This document shows positions 44,301 to 53,995 of a DNA stretch of 64,000 nt, piece by piece. A model generated the notes under the pieces. That model was not told the DNA's origin. It did not search any database and worked only from the letters and a program-made list of their open reading frames with translations. Within the stretch, counting starts at the first letter, position 1; the number at the start of each line of letters is the position of its first letter. The stretch comes from Poa pratensis (taxonomy: Eukaryota > Streptophyta > Magnoliopsida > Poales > Poaceae), in assembly GCA_947311845.1 (NCBI GenBank), contig CAMZMU010000035.1, positions 2,874,532-2,938,531 on the forward strand, read 5' to 3'. Made by a program: the position numbers and the translations under genes.

Positions 44301-44665
44301 CACAGTGCTGTAGATTCACAAGTTAAAGCATAGCCGTCCGCCGCCTTCAGGGATAAGTTCCTCACTTGCACATGTAGCTCACAACTTGTCTCTCTGTGAT
44401 ATAATCCACGGAGTAGGTAAACGTCGGTGCCTCATCAGCGCCGAGCTCCGTGGAAGCCACGCTGCTTCTCCGCTGAGATGGGCCGCCTTGAATCTCTTGC
44501 TGCAGCTGATGAGTTCCCCCTTGCTCGCACATTTGATCTAGTTGCTTCTGCTCTTGTTGTACGATTCTTTCTAGGTTGCTCAACCGGTCTGAGTCCTCCT
44601 TCTCCTTCCTCTTCTTTGCTCTTAGTCGGCTTCTATAAGTTTCACGGTTCTCATAAAACATACAT
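41374..44665 (-). pseudogene. CACTA-carried DUF8039/Ulp1-protease-like protein gene
   Basis: Minus-strand exons. The N-terminal region (to about 44661) codes a charged coiled coil (RSRLRAKKRKEKEDSDRLS...). A DUF8039-like block follows (EIPDGYARVGVD, LGDVGGGIILW), then proline- and serine-rich linkers, then KKWAKNFLEHPSQIEINR. The C-terminal exons form a C48/Ulp1-like peptidase: QVQICFEELYLLYKLDALDL (about 42190-42290), IGFIDPVRVNERLL (about 42040), FHYILLFIEVDAGTVEIYDS (41760-41833, likely His and Asp) and NLCG (Cys codon 41417-41419). An in-frame TAA at 41411-41413, two codons past that Cys, replaces a residue in a CGYYVCEW-like motif. A 1-kb internal duplication and several frameshifts also break the gene. 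Ulp1 proteases remove SUMO. Their capture by plant transposons is known. Confidence 0.65.
42421..44440. repeat. 1027-bp tandem duplication inside the CACTA gene
   Basis: 42421-43416 and 43448-44440 are nearly identical, with CATACTACATCCAAATTATT at 42428 and 43455. The duplication repeats the DUF8039 and linker region, leaving the coding sequence with two copies of each. Confidence 0.88.
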
Positions 44666-44685
44666 TAATTGAAACTAACATACAA

Positions 44686-44995
44686 CTATCTAAAGAATTT
44701 AAATCCAGCAACAAATACGATCAAAATCGCAACTAAGATAATTATTGAACCAACAGCATAATGATACCAAGCCTCTTGATTAATGGCATATTTTCGAATC
44801 TTTTTAAGCTTCAAGCGCATTGCATTCATCTTGATCTCGTGATCATCGACGACGTCGGCAAGCTTGAACTCCAATTTCATCTTCTCTTCTAAGCACTGAG
44901 ACGAAGATCTTCACTTCTTTTCAATTTTGCTTTCAAATCATTGTTTTCTTTTTCAAAAAACTCGACAATAGGGTCGGTTGGAATTTTCGGTTCAA
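44686..44995 (-). pseudogene. CACTA-carried coiled-coil/transmembrane small protein
   Basis: The minus-strand frame at 44880-44686 reads MKLEFKLADVVDDHEIKMNA, then LKLKKIRKYAINQEAWYHY, then a hydrophobic span (SIIILVAILIVFVAGF) ending KFFR. Upstream, in another frame, are IPTDPIVEFFEKENNDLKAK and KLKRSEDLRLSA, ended by a TAG at about 44898-44900. Together they form a coiled coil followed by one membrane span near the C-terminus. Similar sequences occur in many Triticeae CACTA elements as far as I recall, but their function is unknown to me. A frameshift splits this copy. Confidence 0.6.
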
Positions 44996-45468
44996 CTACC
45001 TCCTAGATAAAAATATATCTATGTCAAATTGGTCGGCATAATTGTCATAAACACGAAATGAAACAAATAGTTATAACAAACAATCATACCACATCCGAAT
45101 AATAGAGCGGACGAGAGCCGGTGTGGACAGATGTCAAAACCATGGCACTATATATAAAAAACAATTATACAACTAAGAAAATTATATGCAAGTAATAATT
45201 TTGCATCTAAATCATACAACTAAGATTTTTTTAAATAAAAGATAAAAACAAGAGGCTCACCGAGGTGGTGCCGCCAAATCTTGACAAATCATGGAGAAAA
45301 CGGGGATAAACTCGAGCTCGGTGGTGAAGAACAGAGGAGAAGGAAGCTGGCTAGCTCGGACATTTCATCGAACACCTCTTGTGCATAGGAAGGAACACCA
45401 AGCTAGCACACACCTCTCACTCTTATATGCTGGAAAAAAAAACAGAGAGAGGGGTGAGCAGGGGCGAC

Positions 45469-45476
45469 ATATATAG
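45469..45476 (-). promoter_or_regulatory. TATA box of the CACTA gene
   Basis: CTATATAT on the minus strand, between the subterminal ACCGGGACTAG repeats and the coding region, with a pyrimidine-rich stretch just downstream. This is the expected promoter position for a leftward gene in the element. Confidence 0.5.
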
Positions 45477-45735
45477 AGCAGAGGACCTCTAGTCCCGGTT
45501 CGTAATACGGACCGGGACTAGAGGTGTCTCGCACGTGGCCCTGCCGGGCCAGACCCCTCTAGTTCCGGTCCGTATTGCGAACCGGGACTAGAGGTCCCTT
45601 ACGAACCGGGACTAGTCTGTTGCGGCCTCGTAGCCTTTGAACCGGGACTAGTCACCCCCTCTAGTCCCGGTTCGTAACCCAACCGGGACTAGAGCCCGAT
45701 GTGTCTCGGGACGAAAGCCCTTGTTTCTACTAGTG

Positions 45736-46277
45736 TTTGCTCGGCGATTCCCCTCGTGCCGGGAGACGGCCGCGGAGAGGCTAGCTAATCGTTCTTGAGC
45801 GGGACCATGACGGCAACGGCAGGCTCCCTCGGCGCAGGGAACCACGGGCAATGCCGGCCGGCTAGCGGCGGCGTGAGGCGAATCGACGGGAATGGACGTC
45901 AGTAGTATATGGGCTATATCCAAGGGCATGGCGAAGGCGGCAAATCCTTTATGTCGCCCTACGGCGATGCGTTTTCCTTGCGTCGCCTGAAGGACAGCTG
46001 TACCGGGCCGGGCCCATTTCTGTTCGCTGCTTCCCTTTTCCTTTTCTGTTCTTTTTTCTGTTGTGTTTTTTTCTTTTCTGTTTGTTTCGTTGTACTTTTT
46101 ATTTTCAAAAACAGATTCAGATTCCAAATTTGTTCATATTAAAAAAAAATCAGATTTAAAAAATGTTCAGATTCGAAATTTGTTTAGATACAAAAATTGT
46201 TCAGATTTAAAATTTGTTCAAATTCAAAAATTGTTCGGATACGAAAATCGTTCAGATTCAAAAATTGTTTCGGATTC
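45736..46277. other. Fragment of unclassified repeat DNA
   Basis: A GC-rich part (to about 46015) ends in GGGCCGGGCCCATTTCTGTTC, then a T-rich tract and GTTCAGATTCAAAAATTGTTC repeats. This mirrors the left part of the element at 36979-40060, so it is probably a truncated relative. It is cut at 46277 by the retrotransposon LTR. Confidence 0.5.
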
Positions 46278-48601
46278 TGTCACATCCCAAATTTGCAACA
46301 AGCTGTAAGATGTCAAAAATTTGGAACCAACAAAAACTTTTGCTTGTTATCTTGTGTTGACTGTTTTACCTTGTCAAATTGTTTGCTTGTGTGAATAATT
46401 ACTCAAATGTACCTGAGCATTAAATTGAAAACACACTTGACAACAATTTGGAATGTGACTTAAATAAAAACAAACTCCTAAAATTATTCAACAGCTTAAA
46501 TTAAGATCATAAGTCAAAGAAATGATCTTATCAAATTATTCTCTCGACCTATTTCTCTATTCTATTCAAACAAATATTTTCTTTATGAAAATTCCATGAA
46601 TGAGTTGAAATAATAACTATCTCATTCTCCTATCACTCCCTTCAGAAAAATAAAAGGTTTCCAATTAAATTAATTTAATTTATAAAATCCTATTTTCCTT
46701 CTTTAAACTCTTAGGGTATATTAAAAACCCTATTTCCATTACACCAAAAATTAGGAAAAATCAACAAAACCTATTTAATTATTCAAAAGCCAAATATCAA
46801 CAAATTTTATAAAAATTAAAAATAAAAATTCCATCTGGGCATTTTGTCGAACACTTGGTGGGCAGGAAACCCTAGTTTCCAAAACCAATTCAAATTCGAC
46901 CAATTTTCTTCCAAATTTCTTGCACTCTCTCTCTCTCTCTCTCACCCCTGCAGTGAAGAACCACTCCAGTGCTAGCCGTTTTGGTGTTTTCTTCCTGTAG
47001 CCTTCTTCCTGGACGCCACTTCTTTTCTCCCCTCGGGTCACCTCACGCGGGAGCAGCAGCCGACCACGCCGTGGCTCGTGACGGCGCCACTGTGCTGCCC
47101 CACTGACGTCCATTTTGCATCACTATTTTATATCATAATTTACTGCTATTCATCGATATATTTCATATTTAGAAGTGTTACTTATGTTATTTTACCTATT
47201 TTGCATGTTTGATGAATAATGGAGAATTGGACACCGGAGTCAGGATTCTGCTGGAAAAAGCACCGTCGAGATGCACTATTTCTGAAGATCAATAAATCGA
47301 AGGAGACATATGGAAGTTCCTATTTTACCAGAAGATGGAGGAGGCCAAAAGGGGAGGCTGAGAAGGGCCAAGGTGGGCCCTCCTCACCTGCTGGCGCGGC
47401 CCCCAGCCGCGCCTACAGGTGGTTTGGGGGCCCTGGCCCACCTCAGCCGTTCCCCCTTCGCGTACTTGACCCCCTCGAAACCCTAACACACAGAGGACGG
47501 CCATCGAAATATTCCGCCGCCTCCACGAGGCGGAAAACACCAGAGAGCGAAAAGCTCCCCTGCAGGAAGAAATCTGCCGGGGGAAATTCCCTCCCGGAGG
47601 GGGAAATCGTCGCCATCATCACCGTCATCGAGCTGGACTTCATCGGGATCATCATCATCATCTCCACCGCCAACACCATCATCACCGCCGCTGCACCCCG
47701 TCTCCGCTATAACATCTAGGGCTGAATCTTGTCTATTTCATAGGGGAAACTCTCCCGGTGTTGATTACTCTTGTTATTGATGCTATTGGGTGAAACCATT
47801 GGACTAAGGTTTATGTTCAGATTGTTATTCATCATCATATCACCTCTGATCATGTTCCGTATGATGTCTTGTGAGTAGTTCGTTTAGTTCTTGAGGACAT
47901 GGGAGAAGTCTTGATGTTAGTAGTGAACTATGTTGAGTAATATTTAATGGTTTGATGCTTAAGTTGTGGTGTTACTTCTAGTGGTGTCATGTGAACGTCG
48001 ACTACATGATACTTCACCTTTATGGGCCTAGGGGAATGCATTGTGTATTCGTTTGCCAATTGTGGGGTTGCCGGAGTGACAGAAACCTGAACACCCGTTG
48101 GTATATCGATGCATGAGGGATAGCAGGATCTCAAAGTTTAAGGCTGTGGTTAGTTTATCTTAATTACTTTCTTGTATTTGCGGATGCTTGCAAGGGGTAT
48201 AATCACAAGTATGTATTAGTCCTAGGAAGGGCGGTGCATTAGCATAGGTTCACCCACACAACACTTATCAAAACAATGAAGATTAATCAACTATATGAAG
48301 CGAAAGCACTTGACAATATTCCCGTGTGTCCTCAAGAACGTTTGGTCATTATAAGTACAACAACCGGCTTGTCCTTTGCTGTAGAAAGGATTGGGCCACT
48401 CGCTGCAACTATTATTACTGCATTTTATTTACTTGTACTTTATTTATCTGTCATATCAAAAACTCCTAAAAACTTGTCTGTGAGCATTTACAGTGAATCC
48501 TTCATCAAAACCGCTTGTCAACACCTTCTGCTCCTCGTTGGGTTCGACACTCTTATTTATCGAAAGTACTACGATACACCCCCTATACTTGTGGGTCATC
48601 A
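46278..48601 (+). repeat. 5' LTR of the Gypsy retrotransposon
   Basis: 2324 bp from TGTCAC to TCATCA. A (CT)n tract lies at 46925-46943. The long open frame at 47219-47719 is within the LTR and shows no protein motif. Confidence 0.8.
46925..46943. repeat. (CT)n microsatellite in the Gypsy LTR
   Basis: About nine uninterrupted CT units within the 5' LTR. Confidence 0.9.
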
Positions 48602-48612
48602 AGACTATTTTC

Positions 48613-48630
48613 TGGCGCCGTTGCCGGGGA
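48613..48630 (+). promoter_or_regulatory. Primer-binding site of the Gypsy element
   Basis: TGGCGCCGTTGCCGGGGA, 11 bases after the LTR end, is the conserved minus-strand primer site of Athila-like Gypsy elements. Confidence 0.9.
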
Positions 48631-48716
48631 GTGTAGCGCTATTGGTAAGTGGAATTGGTAAGGGAAACATTTATTGTACGTGCTGTTTTTATTTTTGCCT
48701 GCTGCTATATCTCATT

Positions 48717-51700
48717 ATGGAGGGGTCTTCTCTTGAATTCCTATTTGGGAAAACAACTACCACTGCTAAGGTAGTAGAGGAGGCGCCAGATGAGCAGGTA
48801 ATACCGTTCAAAATTCCTATGAAAATTGTTGAACGTGTCACAAATAACCGCTATGCAGGAGATGGAACTGTCCATCCTGGAGATCATTTGTTATTTCTGC
48901 ATGAATTGTGCGAGTTATTTAAGTGTGCAGGTATCTCGATGGGAGAAGTTAAGAAGAAATTATTCTCTCTATCACTGTCTGGTAAAGCTGCACATTGGTA
49001 TAAACTGCTGAAGAATGGGTATTCTCTTGGATGGGAGGAAATTGTACCTCTCTTTTACTCCAAATTCTATCCTCCAAGTGAGATTCATAAGGATCGGAAC
49101 CTCATATATAACTTCTGGCCCTATGATGGAGAGAGTATCGCTCAAGCGTGGGGGAGATTGAAGGCATTAATGCTCAAATGTCCCATTCATGAGCTTCCTG
49201 GTAATGTTGTTATTGATAACTTTTATGCAAGACTCTCCTTTCAAGATAAAACTCTATTGGATACCACTTGTGCTGGATCGTTCACTCGTAATAAAGAAGA
49301 GTTTAAGTGGGACCTTCTTGATCGGATTCAGGAGAACACTGAAGGATGGGAGAATGACAAAGGTAGGGAGTCAGGTATAAACTATGACTTTGAGTGTGTT
49401 AAAAATTTATGGATACTGATGATTATCGCAAAATTAGCACTACTTATGGTCTTGACAAACTTTTATAAAGCCTTTGCTTCCTATTTCGGTTTGCCGAAGG
49501 AGGGTTTTAAAAATTATCATGAACCATATAAAGATGAATCTGTTTCTCATATATCTAAAGGTGTTGAGGTTAATGTTGCTGATCGCATTATTCCAGAACC
49601 TTATATTGAAAAAGTTCCTTTTCCTAATAAGATTAAGGAACATACTATCATAACTGGTGTTGTTAGTAAAAGTAATAAGAAAACTACCAAACCTGATGAG
49701 CAAATAACTGTTGAACCTGTTGTAGCATTGGTTAAAGATCTTGTCACTGAAAATTTAGAAGATAGACACATTATCTTTTGTGAGGATGCTTCTAATATTG
49801 TCTCACATCCTAAAAGTTCTAGGAAGTCTAGTGTTCCTGTGCTTTCTGTTAGGATAGGTGATCATTGCTATTATGGTTTATGTGATATTGGTGCAAGTTC
49901 TAGTGCTATTCCTTATGAGCTTTACAGGGAAATTATGCACGAAATTGCTCCTTGTAAACTTGAAGAGATTGATGTGGTTATTCAGCTTGCTAATAGGGAA
50001 ACTATCTCTCCAATTGGTATCATTAGAGATGTCGAAGTCCTTTGTGGTAAGACTAAATACCCTGCTGATTTTCTTGTACTTGGGTCGGCTGCCAATGATA
50101 GTTGTCCTATTATTTTTGGTAGACCTTTTCTGAATACTTGTGGTGCTGTTATAGACTGTAAGAAAGAGAAAATCTTTACTAAATTTGCTGGTGAATCTTA
50201 TGAATTCAATTTCTCTAAATTTGCTAAAGCACCTTATGAAACTGAATTGCCTAGTGAGGATTTTGAAATTGCTCAACTTGCATCTATTGTTCTTGCTCCT
50301 AACAATGCTTTGCAGCAACATATGGAGAATCATGAAAGTGAGAACTTCAGGGAAGAAAGGAATGAGCTTGATGAAGTATTCCTTCGTCAACCTATGCTCA
50401 AACACAATTTACCTGTGGAAGATTTGGGTACCACAATGCCACCCAAGGAGGATCCTGTTTTTGATTTGAAACCTCTGCCTGATAATCTTAAATATGCTTA
50501 TATTGATGATAAGAAAATATATCCTGTTATTATCAGCTCTAAACTTTCAGGTACAGAGGAGGAAAGGTTATTGGGAGTGTTGAGGAAACACCGCGGAGCT
50601 ATGGGATATACTCTTGATGACCTGAAGGGAATTTCTCCTACTATATGTCAGCACGCCATCAACATGGAACCTGATGCAAAGCCTGTTGTTGAGCATCAGC
50701 GTCGTTTAATACCCAAGATGAAAGAAGTGGTAAGAAATGAGGTATTAAAACTTCTTGAAGCTGGTATTATTTATCCTATTGCTGATAGTAGATGGGTAAG
50801 TCCTGTGCATTGTGTTCCTAAGAAAGGAGGAATTACCGTTGTTCCTAATGAAAATGATGAACTAATTCCTCAAAGAGTAGTAGTTGGTTATAGGATGTGC
50901 ATTGATTTTAGAAAGGTTAACAAAGTAACTAAGAAAGATCATTATCCTTTGCCTTTTATTGATCAAATGCTTGAGAGGTTGTCCAAGAAAACTCACTTTT
51001 GTTTCCTTGATGGGTATTCTGGGTTTTCTCAAATTGCTGTGAGAGCGCAAGATCAAGAGAAAACTACTTTTACTTGTCCTTATGGAACTTATGCTTATAG
51101 ACGTATGCCTTTTGGTTTATGTAATGCTCCTGCTACTTTTCAAAGATGCATGTCTGCTATTTTTCATGGCTTTTGTGAGGAAATTGTGGAAGTCTTCATG
51201 GACGATTTCTCCGTATGGAACTTCCTTTGATAATTGTTGCACAACCTTGACAAAGTTTTGCAGAGATGTGAAGAAACTAGCCTTGTTCTTAATTGGGAGA
51301 AATGCCACTTTATGGTTAATGAAGGAATTGTTCTTGGACATAAAATTTCTGAAAGAGGTATTGAAGTTGATCGAGCTAAAGTGGAGGCAATTGAAAAGAT
51401 GCCTTGTCCCAAAGATGTTAAAGGTATTCGTAGTATTCTTGGTCATGCTGGTTTTTATAGGAGGTTTATTAAAGATTTCTCTAAAATTTCCAAGCCTCTT
51501 ACTAATCTTCTTCAAAAAGATGTACCCTTTGTTTTTGATGATGATTGTAAGGAAGCTTTTGAAACTTTGAAAAAGGCTTTAATCACCGCTCCTGTAGTTG
51601 AACCACCTGATTGGAATTTACCTTTTGAAATTATGTGTGATGCTAGTGATTATGCTGTAGGCGCTGTTCTTGGGCAGCGAGTAGATAAAAAGTTAAATGT

Positions 51701-52166
51701 TATTCATTATGCTAGTAAAACTCTTGATTCTGCTCAAAAGAATTATGCCACTACTGAAAAAGAATTTCTAGCTGTAGTTTTTGCTTGTGACAAATTTCGA
51801 CCCTACATAGTTGATTCGAAAGTCACTATTCATACTGATCATGCTGCAATTAGATACCTTATGGAAAAGAAAGATGCTAAGCCAAGGCTTATTAGATGGG
51901 TACTTCTTTTGCAAGAATTTGATTTGCATATCATAGATAGAAAAGGTGCTGAAAATCCTGTTGCTGATAATTTGTCTAGATTGGAAAGCATTCCTTATGA
52001 TCCTATTCCTGTTAATGATAGCTTTCCAAATGAACAATTGGCTGCAATAAGTGTAAGTTCGCGAGATAGTCCTTGGTATGCTGATTATGCTAACTTTATT
52101 GTTTCCAAGTACTTGCCTCCAACCTTTTCAGCTCAGCAAAGAAGGAAATTCTTTTATGACTTGCGT
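48717..52166 (+). pseudogene. Gypsy gag-pol polyprotein, interrupted and incomplete
   Basis: The first plausible start is MEGSSLEFLFGK at 48717; the frame is open further upstream only because the LTR end happens to lack stops. In order: a retrotransposon gag domain (AAHWYKLLKNGYSLGWEEIV, about 48990); an aspartic protease with DIGASSS (about 49885); a reverse transcriptase with KVNKVTKKDHYPLP, GFSQIA, PFGLCNAPATFQR and the FMDDF catalytic motif (about 51196-51210); and an RNase H with [12 protein letters not shown] (about 51636) and TDHAAIRYL (about 51834). A local frameshift near 51217-51233 brings a TGA. The same frame resumes just downstream, so small compensating indels are likely. The integrase is lost in the gap. 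Confidence 0.85.
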
Positions 52167-52179
52167 NNNNNNNNNNNNN
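52167..52179. other. Assembly gap (13 N)
   Basis: Thirteen undetermined bases. Left of it is the Gypsy RNase H region. Right of it begins a near-copy of 32175 onward, inside LINE ORF1. The two sides have no biological continuity. Confidence 0.99.
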
Positions 52180-53995
52180 AGCAGAGCCAAGAAGTCCTCT
52201 CGCTGGCGCCCCGAGGGGTGGGCCTCCTCGGTCAGCGAGCCAAGACGGCGTGCCACGGTCTCCTTGGCTAGCTTGGCGAGTCTCTCGCTCCTAACACAAC
52301 GGTGCCTCCATCTCCATCTCGTGGACCAACGGCGTGGCCGGCGTGCCCAACACGCTGGCGCAAGTGGCACCGTGATCCGGGCCAGGAAGCCCGACAAGGG
52401 GCACAGAGCTGCACCGTCCTCCATGTCCTGCTGTCCAGGTCAGCCTGCACCGGCGTGACGTTGTCCTTCTCAAACTGTTGCACGTCCTTCTTTCAACAGC
52501 AATCTCCTCATCGTTCAGCACCACCACCTGCTCTCCCAGGTCTGCCATGTTTGACCATCTGTTGCATCTCTCCATAATCCCTCTCAGCCTCTTCCTCCAT
52601 GTTGACGTGCGCCCCCTCACAGGACGCACCGTCGAGCAACTGCTGTCGAGAGATCACCTCCCCTGTCACTGTCTGTGGAAGCTCCACATGCACCTCCTTC
52701 ATAACTCTCTTGGTCCAAGCGGCAGCCGCGTCGCTCGTTGCCGGACGATCCCGACATCATGCCATCAAGTCCTGGACGAGCTCCCCACCGGATTGTCTTC
52801 CGAGGGGAGTAGCAACCAAAGGGCTCGGAACCACCGTCCTCACAGCAACTCCGATCCAGCAAGCGGAGGCAGCGTAGAGAGCCTCTCTAGAGCAATCTCA
52901 GCCCGCTCAACAAACTCCCAAAAACTCTCCAACAAGCTCTGCACGCCTCCGTCCTCCTGAGCTCCGAAGCGGCCAACTCTCTAGCCGTGACGCGACCATG
53001 CCTCGCCGCTCCGCCCGCAGCAGCATCACCTGTCCTCGAGGGAAGATTTCAGCATCCGGCTGTGGAGCCGCCGGACTAGCCGGCTGCAGGTCCCGTACGC
53101 AGAGGTAGGCGCAACCACAGAAGCCCAGGAGCGGTCCAGAGGGCGGCTCGGGTGAGTGCAGGACGCGGAGCGGGGGGAGCCGGCGACCTGCTGGAGCTGC
53201 CCAGAGACCCGCTCTTGGTGGCACTCCTTTCTCCTGTGACCCGAGCGAGAGCAACGGCGGCAGCAAACCTGGTTCGTGCACTCGGCGATGAAATGACCCT
53301 TTGCAAGCACTTGAAGCAGAGTCCCCGAAGGTGCGAGGAATTTGACGGCGCGGCCGGTCGGCAGGCGGGCGAGTAGGCTCGGTGGCCGGGGTTGTCGATG
53401 TTGAACCACCTGCCAAGGCCGCCCAGCAACCTCAAGGCCATTAGCGTCGCCGCGGGGATGCCGGGGTCGCAGGAACGCATACGGAGGCAGCGGGTCCGGC
53501 TCCGGCTCCGGCTCCTCATCGACGCTGATGGCGCAGCCAGCGAGCTCCGGCTCCTCATCGACGCTGGAGGCCATCCGGTCGGACTGGGCAGGACCGGCCC
53601 GCCGACCACCACAGAACGGAGCTGGGGCCGCAGCACCGAGGGGACAAAATCCTGAGGGAGCTCGGGCGGCAGTGGAGGCAGCATCCGGTGGGGGCGGAGG
53701 GAGAACGGCGTGGATGGCGAGGCCGGCACCGGGAGCGGGCGGTGGGGGGCGTGGCGTCGAGGCCGGCCCCCGCCGCGGAAGCCGGCCGCACGGCCATGGC
53801 AAGGGCGGAAGCTCCGGGAGCTGCCGCGGGGCCAGCGGGCTCAGCCTCTACATGGAAGCCGGATGGAAGGGAAGAGGAGCTCGAGGGGAGGCCGGATCGG
53901 TCTCAGAGCACGGAGACGACGCCGTTGGAGGGAGATCAGGCCGGCGGCGGCAGCCCAGCCATGGGCGCGGGTCAGGGTAGGCTGGGGACAAAGTT
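52180..53995 (-). mobile_element. Second copy of the LINE (right part, zinc-knuckle ORF1)
   Basis: Corresponds to 32175-34017. The same zinc knuckle fragments are present in different frames (KGHFIAECTNQVCCRRCSRS). Many one-base indels break the ORF1 frame that is open for 441 codons in copy 1, as expected of low-quality sequence. The LINE 3' end and left target duplication lie in the gap. Confidence 0.8.

Larger units (their letters stand above)
41011..45735 (-). mobile_element. Coding CACTA element (ACCGGGACTAG subterminal type), left end lost or unclear
   Basis: The right end reads, on the minus strand, CACTAGTAGAAACAAGGGC and is followed by many ACCGGGACTAG and CTAGTCCCGGTTCG words (45490-45720). 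Similar words at 41012-41110 mark the left subterminal zone, but I see no left TIR. Between them lies a minus-strand gene with its own TATA box. The 12 bases of the right terminus equal those at 36979, yet the flanking triplets (GAA and TTT) differ, so I do not join them. Confidence 0.7.
46278..52166 (+). mobile_element. Gypsy (Athila-like) LTR retrotransposon, truncated by the assembly gap
   Basis: The 5' LTR (46278-48601) starts TGTCACATCCCAAATTTG and ends GTGGGTCATCA. The primer site TGGCGCCGTTGCCGGGGA (48613-48630, tRNA-Asp type as in Athila-like elements) follows. The gag-protease-RT-RNase H frame then runs into the N gap. Integrase, 3' LTR and target duplication are not in the window, so age and insertion boundaries cannot be checked. 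Confidence 0.9.

Noticed and set aside
36979..45735. A single 8.8-kb CACTA element
   Set aside because: Target duplications do not match and subterminal repeats differ at the two ends.
48276..48716. Upstream extension of the Gypsy polyprotein
   Set aside because: The open frame runs through the LTR and primer site, which are not coding; gag starts at 48717 or nearby.
52128..52458. Reading frames that cross the N gap
   Set aside because: They join Gypsy RNase H to LINE ORF1 through undetermined bases; this is an assembly artefact.
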